Origin: Amoebidium appalachense
Lineage: Eukaryota; Ichthyosporea
Assembly: GCA_963693365.1 (NCBI GenBank)
Contig: CAVNZM010000001.1
Span: 3,038,001 to 3,102,000 of the forward strand
Direction: 5' to 3'
Length of the DNA: 64,000 bases
The translations under genes and the position numbers were made by a program. This document shows positions 22,134 to 42,338 of the stretch, piece by piece. Positions within the stretch are counted from its first letter, which is position 1. Every line of letters begins with the position of its first letter. The notes beneath the pieces are model-generated. The model saw only the letters and a program-made list of their open reading frames with translations, was not told where the DNA came from and ran no database searches.

Positions 22134-22353
22134 TCCCACAGTGGGCATGGACGCCTGTGCATAAAGTAATATCTCATCGACTAGCGTGCAACATATCGCT
22201 ACCGTATGAAGAGTAGGCAGTGGAAGAAGGGAACATATTTTCATTTACTTCCGAGCAACCCAAAAAAAAGACGATGCAACCAAAATGCTTTATAAATACG
22301 GTAATACCCAAATAAGAATGGCCAAAACGCACCAAAACTAGCCACAGAGGGCA

Positions 22354-31588
<9,235 letters not shown>

Positions 31589-33292
31589 GTCTCTGGACAA
31601 CAATGTCACTTCTTGTTTCTCTACCGTTGGCAATGACACCACACTACAACCAAGGCCTCCTTGTACCTGATCCCCTTACTGGAAATATTTCTTTATAAAG
31701 GCAGACAACTGGATACTTGATTGGCTGAACGTGCACCAAATATAATCCCCCAAAACTTCCGTTGTGCTGTGTCACCACCATCTTGTTTTGACTGGGATTT
31801 ATTGATCAGTGGTCCAGTAGATATGAAGGCAACGTGCAGCCACAGGCTACATGACCACCAAAATAACCGACTTCGAAAGAGCCACAGCGATGAAATAAAA
31901 AATAAAATAACAAGTGACCAAAGGACACCAGCGGGCAAAGGTACAAATGTACGTGTGTGCGTGAAACTAGTTTGCTCCAACTAGTCATATGCAGCGATGA
32001 TGATCAGGCCACACTCCGCAAGAAGACATTATTACTGCTGCCCCCCAACAGGCCCCCCCTTAAAACCTACCGGGGCACAGCAAGCAAGTCAGCCCTTTAG
32101 AGAGCAATGCAGACCAAATCCGAGCGAGAAAACAATCCCCACGGGCCCGTCCCCTAGAAAACCCGCAGAAGCTGTCTCTAACTCTTTGATAAGGTGGCCT
32201 AGTTGTGGCAGGAAGCACAGGAAAACACAATTACAGAATGCATGCAAGCAAACCCAGTCATTGCCATACTGCTGAAGACTGAAAACACGGCAGCCACAAG
32301 GAAAGCTCCTCGACAACCCAGTAGCTACCCCTCCACTCACGCAGCGCAGAAGCAGTTGAAGAAGTTGCAGCAGCCCACCGCCAATAGCTCGCGTAGAAGC
32401 GTAGATAGCGTGTAGAAGTCACCGTAAGTTGCAGTGGGCCACCAGATGTCGAAGAAACCACTCCTCAAGCGAGAAACTCCGCGGAAGGTAGATGTCCCCA
32501 CACTCTCACAGCAGTAGGAATAGACAAGACCGCACTACACACACACAGAGTCACGTTCCCATGAGTGGGACCCCTTCCCACCACAAAAAGAAAAAACGAA
32601 AGCCTTTATATACCTGCCATGGTGAAGAATCGGGAAATAAAGTTGACTTGACGGCTAAGAGATCGAATTAAAAGTGAAGTCCCTTGTGAGTGTTGGGAAT
32701 TAGTAATGCAACATAAAAACATGCAAACACTGACTGAAAAAAAAAGACATCACTCGACCAAAATTTCTTTCTGTAAAAGTGGATTTGGTCCATGCTTACT
32801 ATAGACAGCAAATACCCTTGTTATACACACAACTGCACATACGAGCCACATGTATACTACACTGTCATGACACTGCACTGCGCATTTCACGGAGTTTATG
32901 GGGATTCCCACCTGCTGCGGCTCTGCGGCTGCCCGCGGATCCGGAATTCGGAACTTCTACACACACTTGCTTGCACATGCGCACATGTGCAACTTGGGGC
33001 AGAGTCTGGGTCGGAAGAGGTTAACCAGGGTTCGCCCCTGTTAATATTAAGCTATTGGCAGTGAGTTTATGCACACACGTACAAGCATCACTTCAATCGA
33101 TCATGGCCTGCATGAAATCATGGCGTGCTGCTACATACACGATGGTTATCGGGGCACGCGCACGTTTGCGTGGGCTATCAGTAATACCATAAAGGCAGGT
33201 GAACGTCACAAGTTAAACCCCACATGTATGCGCAAGAACAGCCCCAGCTAAAATTATTGATTATTATAACGACCATGATGCGGCGTGAGTAC

Positions 33293-33410
33293 CTAGAACA
33301 CCAACACCTGAGCTGGCATATATACATGAGCAAGGATTCCCAAAGTTTGTGAAATCTCCACCTGCAGTAAGTGACGTCCAAATTGATCAACCTTTGGTTC
33401 AGCAACTGGC
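33293..33410 (-). CDS. Possible last exon of an unknown gene
   Basis: On the minus strand, an acceptor-like CATATGCCACAG is followed by an open frame, LKKPVAEPKVDQFGRHLLQV to PAQVLVF, and a TAG at 33295-33293. The composition looks protein-like and it lies in a microsatellite-free stretch. I recognise no family and found no partner exons. It may be a chance ORF. Confidence 0.2.
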
Positions 33411-33640
33411 TTCTTGAGCTGTGGCATATGGGGTGTGGGTGGATTTGTATTAGGTGAATATTGGCCGAGGAAACAGTGGTGGCTGTGGTTAGCTGCACAG
33501 TCGGGGTAGGGTGCGGTAGCGGTTCAGGCCAGTTCATCAGGACCGTGCATGTATCCAGTACGTAGTACGCATTGCCATATGGCACATAAGTGATCTGGGG
33601 CATGAGTAGAAAATTATAGAGAGCTCTAGCCTCGGGACCG

Positions 33641-33731
<91 letters not shown>

Positions 33732-34815
33732 TTGTGTGCGAGGGGGGGGGAAGGGGGGGGGGAGGGGGGAGAGGGGAGATTGGGGCCCGAGGGGGGAGAA
33801 GCGGAGGGGAGCTCTAGGGGCCCGGGCCCCGGGGGCCAGGGATCGAAGCTAGGGATAAAGCCCTGGCCGTATGATGATTGTGTACTCAGCCCGTGGGCAA
33901 AACTCAGCCTGTTTGCATGTGGAAGCTTTATTTAGATACTGTTGGTCATTGTTGTTACTCTACATAACCATACAGGCACATCATGTGGATGCATGTCCCG
34001 GCTAAGGCGTCGTGCCCGTGTGTGATTGCATAGATAGCATCTGCGCAGTAGGCACATACAGTGTGAACGGAAAGACCGCCGTGTGTGCATGAACCAAAAC
34101 GAGTGTCACAGTGTTCGTTGATGGTGCCATGGCTTGCCCCATGCCGGTAAGGCATTGTGTGCACACGTGCGCATGGTGTGTGCACGTGTACAGTTATGTC
34201 TGACTGTGTGTGTGTGCACATGCACACGTGTACCATCACAATAAATTTGTGCTTGCTTGCGATACATAGGTCCAGCAGGCATGATAGTGTGACTGTTGGT
34301 ATATGCGTCCACCTAGGTACACCTTGCGATGAAAGTTCGGTGTGTTTGGCTACCAGATCATGCACGTTTTTTAGTTTATTTTGTATTTTATATATATTTT
34401 GTTCTTTTTACGGCATGTGTTTGTGGTTTGTATGTGCAATGATTACTGTTAAGCCTACTAAGTGTGGTGAGTGCGCACTTGGTTTTGTCCTGTTCATGCA
34501 CCGTCTCTTTCCTCTATTTACCCATAAACGGTGTGTGAGCGCATGTTGGCGCCATTGGGAACTTATGTTTATTAACCACGTGTACTTGTACAAGCGTGTG
34601 CTCGTGGGCATGTGCGATTGCCGCCGGTATGTGCTTGTCAAACAATGTGTGTATGGTGTGTCTGGTATGGCCCTAATTTGTGAACTGCAACTGCATACTG
34701 GTGGGTACATATCGCATTAAGAACAAAACCGAGCATGAGGGGATGCGTGAGATATTACAAACGGCCGGGCGTGCAGAAAGGGGAGACAGGCTGGTGGTGG
34801 ACAAGGGAGGGGGGT

Positions 34816-34853
<38 letters not shown>

Positions 34854-34872
34854 AGGGGGGGGGGGGGGGGGG

Positions 34873-34951
34873 CTGTGGAATACTGTAAGAAGCAACACGA
34901 TGAGAGCGAGTCACGGTGCAGGACAAATGCAAAGACAAACATTCAAGTGGG
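34873..34951 (+). repeat. Dispersed ~150-bp repeat, member 4 (truncated)
   Basis: CACGATGAGAGCG and GGTGCAGGACAAATGCAAAG match the centre of member 2. It is bounded on both sides by G-rich tracts and lacks the GCAGAGCCC end. Confidence 0.65.
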
Positions 34952-35685
34952 GGGGACGGCGGGAGGAGGTTAGGGAGGGGGAGGAAGAAGAGGGGAGGTT
35001 GCGAGGCAATGGGGGTGTGGGGGGACGGGTGTATAGGGGAATCACTTTTCAAAGCAAGGGGTCCTGGAATGGAAGGAAAGCGTAGGGCATTTTGAGTTTA
35101 ATCATCATGAGTGAAAAAGCAGGAATGTGCAAGTACAGTTTTCACGATACAAAGAGCTCAGGTAAAAAATAGAGTGTGCACACAGAGGAAACCAACAACA
35201 TAAAACGTGTACGCAGTACCAGCATAGATCATAGAAAGGATTGGGTTAAGGAGGAGAGGTAATTGTGGGGATGTATTTGTACAGGAGGGGGGAAAAGGGG
35301 CAGGTGGATGCTCACGTGTGTGCGTGCGTGCGTGCGTGTGTGTGTGTGTGTATGTGTGTGTGTATGTGTGTGTGTGTGTGTATCAGGGTAATGGTTGAAG
35401 GGCCCCTTTCGAATATCATGTCATGGACACAGCATCATAAATTCATACAACAGACCTCGAAGAAAGCATTCAAAAAACGCATCGCCCAAGATTTGAATAA
35501 AATCCCCTTATATTAGCAACCAAACATGGCACGCCGCCGGGCAACAACACAACAGAAATGTGTGGATGAAATGGACGGGCATGGAACCACGAGCACAGGA
35601 ATAATGCCACACTGACAAACATCATAGTTCTTTTGTGGCGGTACGTGGTAGGTGGGTGGTTTTTTTTTTCTTTTCTTTTTTCTCT

Positions 35686-35766
<81 letters not shown>

Positions 35767-35794
35767 AGGGGGATGGGAACAGAGTAGGGAAAGC

Positions 35795-35848
<54 letters not shown>

Positions 35849-35895
35849 AACAGGCGCGCACTGGGTGGGTTCTAAGAGAAGAGAGGGAAGGGGGG

Positions 35896-35935
35896 TTTGA
35901 ATGCGTCATAAAGTACGAAGTACACAAGAAAAACC
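35896..35935 (+). repeat. Dispersed ~150-bp repeat, member 5 (5' fragment)
   Basis: GTTTGAATGCGTCATAAAGT followed by ACGAAGTACACAAGAA is nearly identical to the start of the member at 39530, then runs directly into poly-G. Confidence 0.7.
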
Positions 35936-35950
35936 GGGGGGGGGGGGAGG

Positions 35951-35987
<37 letters not shown>

Positions 35988-36114
35988 AGGGATTTGTCGA
36001 CAGGAATTAAGGCCAAGAACACAGCAAAACGCAGAAGTTTGACATGCACATGAACAACACAGATCACGCCATGGGTCAAATTCAAGAGCACACCAATGGC
36101 TATAGGGGGGTTTT

Positions 36115-36148
<34 letters not shown>

Positions 36149-36193
36149 CCCGTGTGTGTGTGTCTTGTGCGCGTGCGTGTGTCGCCCACAAGC

Positions 36194-36195
<2 letters not shown>

Positions 36196-36291
<96 letters not shown>

Positions 36292-36324
36292 TGTGTGAGA
36301 GGGAGGGAGAGTGAGAGTGAGAGT

Positions 36325-36412
<88 letters not shown>
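36196..36412. repeat. (GA)n microsatellite block
   Basis: Two long (GA)n arrays (about 36196-36282 and 36332-36412) are separated by a GTGAGA-type variant, with GT-rich sequence on both sides. Similar (GA)n arrays recur at 36915-36975, 37858-37906, 38003-38045, 38430-38475 and 39355-39390. Confidence 0.97.
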
Positions 36413-36415
<3 letters not shown>

Positions 36416-36850
36416 TGTGTTTATGTGTATATTTGTGTGTGTGTGCCTTTTTTTGCCCCCTAAAAATGGGGGAAGGGGAGGGGGGGATGGGGGTTTACTG
36501 AATATCAGACTATTTGGAGGCACTTCGTTGACTGTGGTAGTAGACTTTCTTTCACGTGCCCCTCCCTCTCCGGGTGCTTGAGTGAGTGAGTGATTGAGTG
36601 AGTCTCGGTGAGGGAGCGAATGAGTGAATGAGTGTGAGCGTGTGTGTGTGTATTTGTGTGTGTGTGTGTGTGTGTGTGCTCTAGATCTTATTGCCGTGAA
36701 CGAGGGTATTACTGAATGCGTCTGTATGACGATGAGGATGTACTTGAACCAAATGCCTATTAAGCGTGTTTGCATTCTCTGGCGCTGCTTTGGATACATT
36801 GCTGTGTGTGTGTGCCGTTATAAGACTGGAGCAGAGGTTTTTAATTGGAT

Positions 36851-36884
<34 letters not shown>

Positions 36885-36911
36885 GGTGGAGGGGTGGGGA
36901 GGAAGGGGGGA

Positions 36912-36983
<72 letters not shown>

Positions 36984-36997
36984 GGGGGGGGGGGGGG

Positions 36998-37032
<35 letters not shown>

Positions 37033-37167
37033 AGGGAGGGGGGGGGGGGAGAGAGGGAGAGAGAGAGAGAGAGGGAGAGGGAGAGAGACGGGGGGGGGGG
37101 GGGGGGGGGGGGGGGAGAAGAAATAGAGAGAGAGAGAGGGAGAGAGAGATTGGGGTGGACAAGGGAG

Positions 37168-37312
37168 GGGGAATGTGTTCACAGCACGAATCATTAGTAC
37201 ATTTACGACAACACGATACAGAATCACCCACCCAACAAACCAACCAACAACAACAAAAACAAGACATTAATGCATATATTTAGAGCCCATACTGTGGGTC
37301 GAGATCTGAAGA
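37168..37312 (+). repeat. Dispersed ~150-bp repeat, member 6 (diverged)
   Basis: AATGTGTTCACAGCACGAAT and TTTACGACAACACGAT match the family start. AGAGCCCAT at 37282-37290 matches the 3' core. A CAACAACAACAAA stretch is inserted between them. Poly-G follows within 60 bp. Confidence 0.55.
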
Positions 37313-37344
37313 AGTGGGGTAAGAAGGAAGGGGCTGGAGGAGGA

Positions 37345-37387
<43 letters not shown>

Positions 37388-37490
37388 GGAAGACTGGTTG
37401 TAGTTTCCTGATGAATGTATTGGAGTGTGGGAAAGAAAAACAGGGCACAAAGCATCACAAACAATGACTGGAACGAGGAACGTAATTAAT

Positions 37491-37538
<48 letters not shown>

Positions 37539-37672
37539 GGGGGGGGGGGGGGGGAGGGGGGGAGGGAGGGGGGAGGAGAGAAGTGAGAGAAAAGAGAGAA
37601 GTGCAAGATGGGAAAAGGGGGGGGGGGGGGGGGAGATAGAGAGAGAGGGGAGGGGGAGAGAGAGAGAGAGAG

Positions 37673-37721
<49 letters not shown>

Positions 37722-37850
37722 CGTGAGAGATGAGAAAATGGGTGGGGAAGAGGGAAAGAGAGCTCGAGAGCAAGAGCGTGTGCACAGAGAGTGAGAGACA
37801 GAGAGAGCGAGAGGGAGGGAGGGAGAGAGGGGGGGGGGGGGGGGGGAATG

Positions 37851-37909
<59 letters not shown>

Positions 37910-37997
37910 TGTGTGTGTGTGTGTGTGTGTGTGTGTACACGAGCGTGTGTACACGAGCGTGAGAGAGAGAGAGAGAGAGAGAATGAGAGTGTGAGCG

Positions 37998-38052
<55 letters not shown>

Positions 38053-38057
<5 letters not shown>

Positions 38058-38145
38058 GCAAGACTGCTGTACACAGTATCAACTACGAATTGACCACAGA
38101 TGGCGACTCCTGACATGCAAAAAAAGAACACACAGGGTATGTAAC
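38053..38145 (+). repeat. Dispersed ~150-bp repeat, member 7 (subfamily b)
   Basis: CTGCTGTACACAGTATCAAC and TACGAATTGACCACAGATGG pair closely with the copy at 39388. The two define a subfamily in which the start is altered relative to members 1-5. It lies between (GA)n and G-rich tracts. Confidence 0.55.
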
Positions 38146-38282
38146 ACGTGCAGCCCAGGGTGGGGTAGGTGGGGGAGTGAGAGAAATGGGGAGAGATAAG
38201 GATTTGTGTGGGGTGAGTGGGGGGGGGAGGAGAGAGAGGGAGAGAGAGAGGGGGGGGGGGGGGGGGGGGAGAGGGAGAGAGA

Positions 38283-38319
<37 letters not shown>

Positions 38320-38435
38320 GAGAGTTGAAAAACTTTGGGGGGAAGAGGGAAAGGGGGATAGAGACCAAGGGAGAGGGGGGGGGGGGGGGGGGGGGGGGGG
38401 GGAGGGGGGGGTAGAGAGGGAGAGAGAGGGAGAGG

Positions 38436-38481
<46 letters not shown>

Positions 38482-38898
38482 CGGCCCTGTAAAAAAGAGA
38501 GAGAGAGAGATAGAGAGAAAAAGAGAGTGTGTGTGTGTGTGTGAAAGAGACAGAAGGGGGGGGGGGGGGGGGGGGGGGGATTGAGGGCTATCGATGCATA
38601 TAGTTCTTTCATTATAACACCATTTGCTTTTGAGAACCAAAACTAAGATAAGGATATCCCAATCAACATATGAAAATTAATGCTGGCTGAATAGATATAC
38701 AAAGGTATTCAAATCATTTCTATGCAAGGCACTTCAGACTCCATGGAAGTCACCTCGTAAGCAGCATGCCCTCACACACCGATAGTGCACCCGCCCTCCC
38801 CCCCAACTATACACACACAAACCTGGATAGAGGGGTACGAACGGATGATATTTTTTATGAAAAGGAACGAGAACCACAGAAGACTCACTGGTCAAGAC

Positions 38899-38962
38899 CT
38901 TGCTGTCTTCACCCCTCCTCTGTCTCTCTTGTGTGTTCAGCAGCATCCAAATGGCTTTGGTT
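38899..38962 (-). pseudogene. Stray, frameshifted copy of INO80B exon 11
   Basis: This 64-nt segment closely matches the 63-nt exon at 56862-56800. The acceptor GCGCAG|AACC and a donor-position GT are kept. One extra base after AACCAAA breaks the frame. Read across it, WMLLNTQERQRRGEDSK parallels RMLLNTQERPREGEDSK. Flanking intron sequence is not obviously shared and no other INO80B exon was found nearby. Confidence 0.75.
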
Positions 38963-39187
38963 CTGCGCATATGCGGTGTGAGTGAGTTGCGTCTATCTAA
39001 ACATATGCAACAACAACAACAACAACAACACCTCACACACATACACCGATGCAAAAGATTTTCACGTTCCACATCTTAAAGCACAAACATTTACTTCCCT
39101 CTGCTTACCAACATAGCAAGTGCAAACATGAAAATGTGGGTGGAGGAGGTTTTGAGGGAGAGAGAGAGAGAGGGAGAGAGGGAGAGA

Positions 39188-39268
<81 letters not shown>

Positions 39269-39347
39269 AGGGAGGGAGGGAGGGAGGGAGGGAGGGAGGG
39301 AGAGGGAGGGAGGGAGAGAGAGAGAGAGACAGAGAGAGAGAGGGAGG

Positions 39348-39387
<40 letters not shown>

Positions 39388-39393
<6 letters not shown>

Positions 39394-39480
39394 CAAATTG
39401 CTGTACACAGTAATAAATACGAATTCACCACGGATAACAATCCCTCGAAAACAACAGACATGGCATGCAACCCATACATG
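39388..39480 (+). repeat. Dispersed ~150-bp repeat, member 8 (subfamily b)
   Basis: TTGCTGTACACAGTAATAAA and TACGAATTCACCACGGATAA match the copy at 38053 and, less closely, the starts of members 1 and 3. It follows (GA)n and is followed by G-rich sequence. Confidence 0.6.
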
Positions 39481-39497
39481 TTAGGGTGGGGTGGGGG

Positions 39498-39529
<32 letters not shown>

Positions 39530-39531
<2 letters not shown>

Positions 39532-39681
39532 TTGAATGCGTCAAAAAGTACGAAGTACACAAGAACAAACGGATAACACGATGCAGAATGCAAGCCATAC
39601 ATAAAGAGTATGCATAATAAGCAGAGCCCATCCTCAGGGGGGGCCCACGTCATCCACAGTACCCGAGTTTCGACCTATTCC

Positions 39682-39690
<9 letters not shown>
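39530..39690 (+). repeat. Dispersed ~150-bp repeat, member 9 (best full copy)
   Basis: This is the most complete member. It starts TTTTGAATGCGTCAAAAAGT, continues with ACGAAGTACACAAGAACAAA and GCAGAGCCCATCCTC (39621-39635), and ends with the 3' block ATCCACAGTACCCGAGTTTC shared with member 1. Poly-G lies on both sides. Confidence 0.8.
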
Positions 39691-39715
<25 letters not shown>

Positions 39716-39938
39716 CATACAGCACGTTGTATAAAGAAACCAAACAAAAACACGGGGCAGAACTACGAATATCAGTAAAGACGAGTGTCAGTGTGCAACT
39801 TATATGGAACGAAGAAGGGGGGGGGGGGGGGGGGGGGGGGGGGAAACCAAGAAAAGTCTTAGAAACAAAAGGGGAAGAGAGGAAAACAGAGTCGAACTTA
39901 AATAGATTGAGAAGCGTGTTGCTAGAAACGACTCGAAA

Positions 39939-40270
39939 ACCAGAAACAAATGCATTGATATGACATGGTGCGCATTAGCCAATCAGTTAGAAGCTACGAG
40001 ACGTGGTTGCAGGAGGTGATTTTTGGAGGAAACAGGGACGCGTGAAAGGCCAAAAGAACGATGAATGGAAAAGAAAAGAGTTTCAACGGTATGAGGCACT
40101 CACACAGAAACAAGTGCATTGATATCACAAGGTGCACATTAGCCAATCAGTTCGACGCTACGAGACTTGTTTGCAGGATTTTAGAAAACAAACAGAAGCA
40201 GGCGTGACACTGTAAAGAGAACGACACATGAAAGTGAAGAGCTTCTAAAGAAATGAATACAGAGTGCACA
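39939..40270. repeat. Two-copy tandem repeat, about 164-bp period, with CCAAT motifs
   Basis: A block containing GCATTGATAT, TTAGCCAATCAGTT and GCTACGAGAC occurs near 39950-40010 and again near 40114-40174 with few mismatches. The sequence after each block is a weaker match. Each copy carries one CCAATCAG. Confidence 0.8.
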
Positions 40271-41304
40271 CCAATAGGAAATACAAAGATAACCCACCTA
40301 GAGCACTGTAAACCATTCAAACCGGTGTAAAAATGGGCCCCTTGATGCAGCGTATTAAAGCAGTGCCCATGTGGGGAGAAGGGAGGGGGGAGAGCTGGAG
40401 GGGCAGGAAGGCTGCATTTGAGGGGTGCAATAGAGGAGGCAGAATTTAATATCAAACCTTGTTATGTAACAGTGTGACACTCGAGAGATACATAACAATG
40501 TGACACTCGAGAGAAACACCAAATCCACCAAAAACATACGTTTCAGGAAGATGAAACATAAGGAGCAGCTATGTATGGATCAAAGGAGAGCTTCATGTTG
40601 GGGTTGGCGCAAGTGGGGGGGGGGGGCTGCATTTGAGGGGTGCCAAGCAGCAAGCAGAGAACACAATTCTTTTCGGACTGTTTAAGCCTAGACATGAAGT
40701 ACACCAACTCCACCCACACAATGCAGTTGAAACACGAAACAAGAGCAGGCAGCAATTTTCGAGCCGAATAAGAAGAGGGATTGATTCATAACAGGTACCA
40801 TACGGAAGGGGCATATTGACACATGGGTGTAAAGGGGACCGTACCTCTGATGTCTTTCTCACAATAAGATGTATCACCCCACGGCCATTCCCACGAAGGG
40901 GAGCAGGGCAAATGGGAAGATGATAGAGAAGACAGTTGGAAGGAGCAGCAAGCAAGAGGGAATTGGACACTTGGACAAGCACAAGTTCTTTTCCTGGAGA
41001 ATTTATTCAGGCCTTAGAGGGGCCTCCAGGGGAAACACCCGCTGCCCGAGAAGCAACCCAAGACACGAGTCAGCGTCGTGGATTATGCCAACCAACATGT
41101 TTGTACACTGTTCAGGTCGAGGGTAATCTACAAGTGACGAAGCCATGATAACAAACGAAACGATTTTCTAACATAATACTTATAAACAGGCAACCGGTGC
41201 AGAATACTTATACACAATTTGACTTCAGATTCCTAGTTTATATGATCGGGGCATCAGGAATCACGCCCGTACCGTCAACTACTTAAAAGCTAAATCGACT
41301 CGAT

Positions 41305-42202
41305 TTAATAGCCGGCGCAGCAGTAGCCAGCGTTGCAGGGGGTGGCAGAGCCAGCAACAGCCAGGCAGGTCAGGCACTGGCCAGCGGCATCAACCTTGTA
41401 CTTGGCACACTGGACCTTGGTGTCGCACTTGCAGGGGGCAGGTGCAGGGGTGGCTGGCTTGCAGCAGGTGGCCGCGTTGCAGGCAATGCTGGAGCCGGAC
41501 CACTTCTTGCAGCGCATGATACCGCCGGTCTTGGGGTCAGACTTGTAGCCAGTGGTGCAGTTCACGCACCTGTCGCAGGGCTCGAGGGAATACGGCTTGG
41601 GTGCGGGAGCAGGGGCAGGGGCGGGGGCGGGGGCAGGGGCAGGGGCGGGGGCGGGGGTCTTCTTGCAGCAGTACTTCGTGGTGCACTTGGGCTTGGCTCC
41701 AGACTTGTAGCACTTGCGCACATCACCGTTGTAGGTGGTCTTGTAGACCTTGCAGTCAACCTTGTCGTCGCAGCTGGACTTCTTGGGGGCAGGGGCGGGG
41801 GCGGGGGCAGGGTCGGGTTTAGGTGCAGGTGCAGGGGCGGGGGCGGGCTTGCAGCACACCTTCTGGCTGCAGTAGTGGGTGGAGCCGAGCCACTTCTTGC
41901 AGCGCATCACGCCACCGGTCTTAGGGTCAGCCTTGAAGCCGTGGGCGCACTTGATGCAGCTGCTGCAGGACACGAAAGACGGCTTTGGTGCGGGGGCAGG
42001 GGGGGCAGGGGGTGGCGCAGCAGCAGGTGGCGGCATTGCAGGTGGAGCCCGGGATGCAAGTTACACACTGGCCGGCGGCATCCACATTGTACTTGGCGCA
42101 CTGCACGACGTTCTCGCAGGGAACGGGGGTAGGGGGGGCGGGAAGGGTGTAGTTGGCGACGGCGGACGCCACGAAAGCGGCGAGGATAATGGCAACCTTC
42201 AT
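41305..42202 (-). CDS. Secreted Cys-rich modular protein with Pro-Ala linkers (one frameshift)
   Basis: The start at 42202 gives a signal peptide, MKVAIILAAFVASAVA. Five Cys modules of about 35-40 residues follow, joined by PAPAPAP linkers, in the order A-B-C-B-A. A: QCAKYNVDAAGQCVTC ending CNAATCC. B: GFKADPKTGGVMRCKKW ending VCC. C: CKVYKTTYNGDVRKC ending YCC. B': GYKSDPKTGGIMRCKKW. A': QCAKYKVDAAGQCLTC ending CNAGYCC. The first frame (42202-42020) gives way to a second (42018-41305) at about 42019, one extra base inside CTGCTGCTG; without it the protein would be continuous. I do not know the family. A cell-wall or matrix role is plausible from the design, but not shown. Confidence 0.8.
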
Positions 42203-42261
42203 CTTCAGTTGTTCTGTGAGAATTGAGCTGCTGACTGTCCAGATGTCGGACGGGTGGGGTA

Positions 42262-42338
42262 ATTTATAGCCATGGAGGTTGGACCTTAGGTTGGTGCCTG
42301 ATTGGCTGCACAGTCTGATTGGCTCATTGCTGATTGGT
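42262..42338 (-). promoter_or_regulatory. TATA box and three CCAAT boxes of the Cys-rich gene
   Basis: On the minus strand TATAAAT lies at 42268-42262, about 60 bp upstream of the ATG. Further upstream are three CCAAT boxes, GCCAATC at 42306-42300 and 42324-42318 and ACCAATC at 42338-42332, all in the same orientation and about 18 and 14 bp apart. This is a compact, conventional-looking strong promoter. Confidence 0.65.

Larger units (their letters stand above)
31589..41304. other. Repeat-rich intergenic region
   Basis: No complete gene is recognised. 31640-33600 is fairly unique. 33641-33728 is (GT)n, and 33900-34730 is unique and AT-moderate. 34830-35770 has long poly-G blocks. 36196-39390 is dominated by (GA)n arrays with G-tracts and GT arrays. 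39690-41300 is unique with small duplications. Open frames of 100-130 codons in the last part lack family motifs. Confidence 0.5.

Noticed and set aside
36624-37283. 219-codon plus-strand ORF with Arg-Glu repeats
   Set aside because: It is (GA)n and poly-G translation with short unique flanks; no splice or domain evidence.
40593-40982. 129-codon minus-strand ORF
   Set aside because: It has no motif and the region carries duplicated non-coding blocks that cross the frame; not distinguishable from chance.
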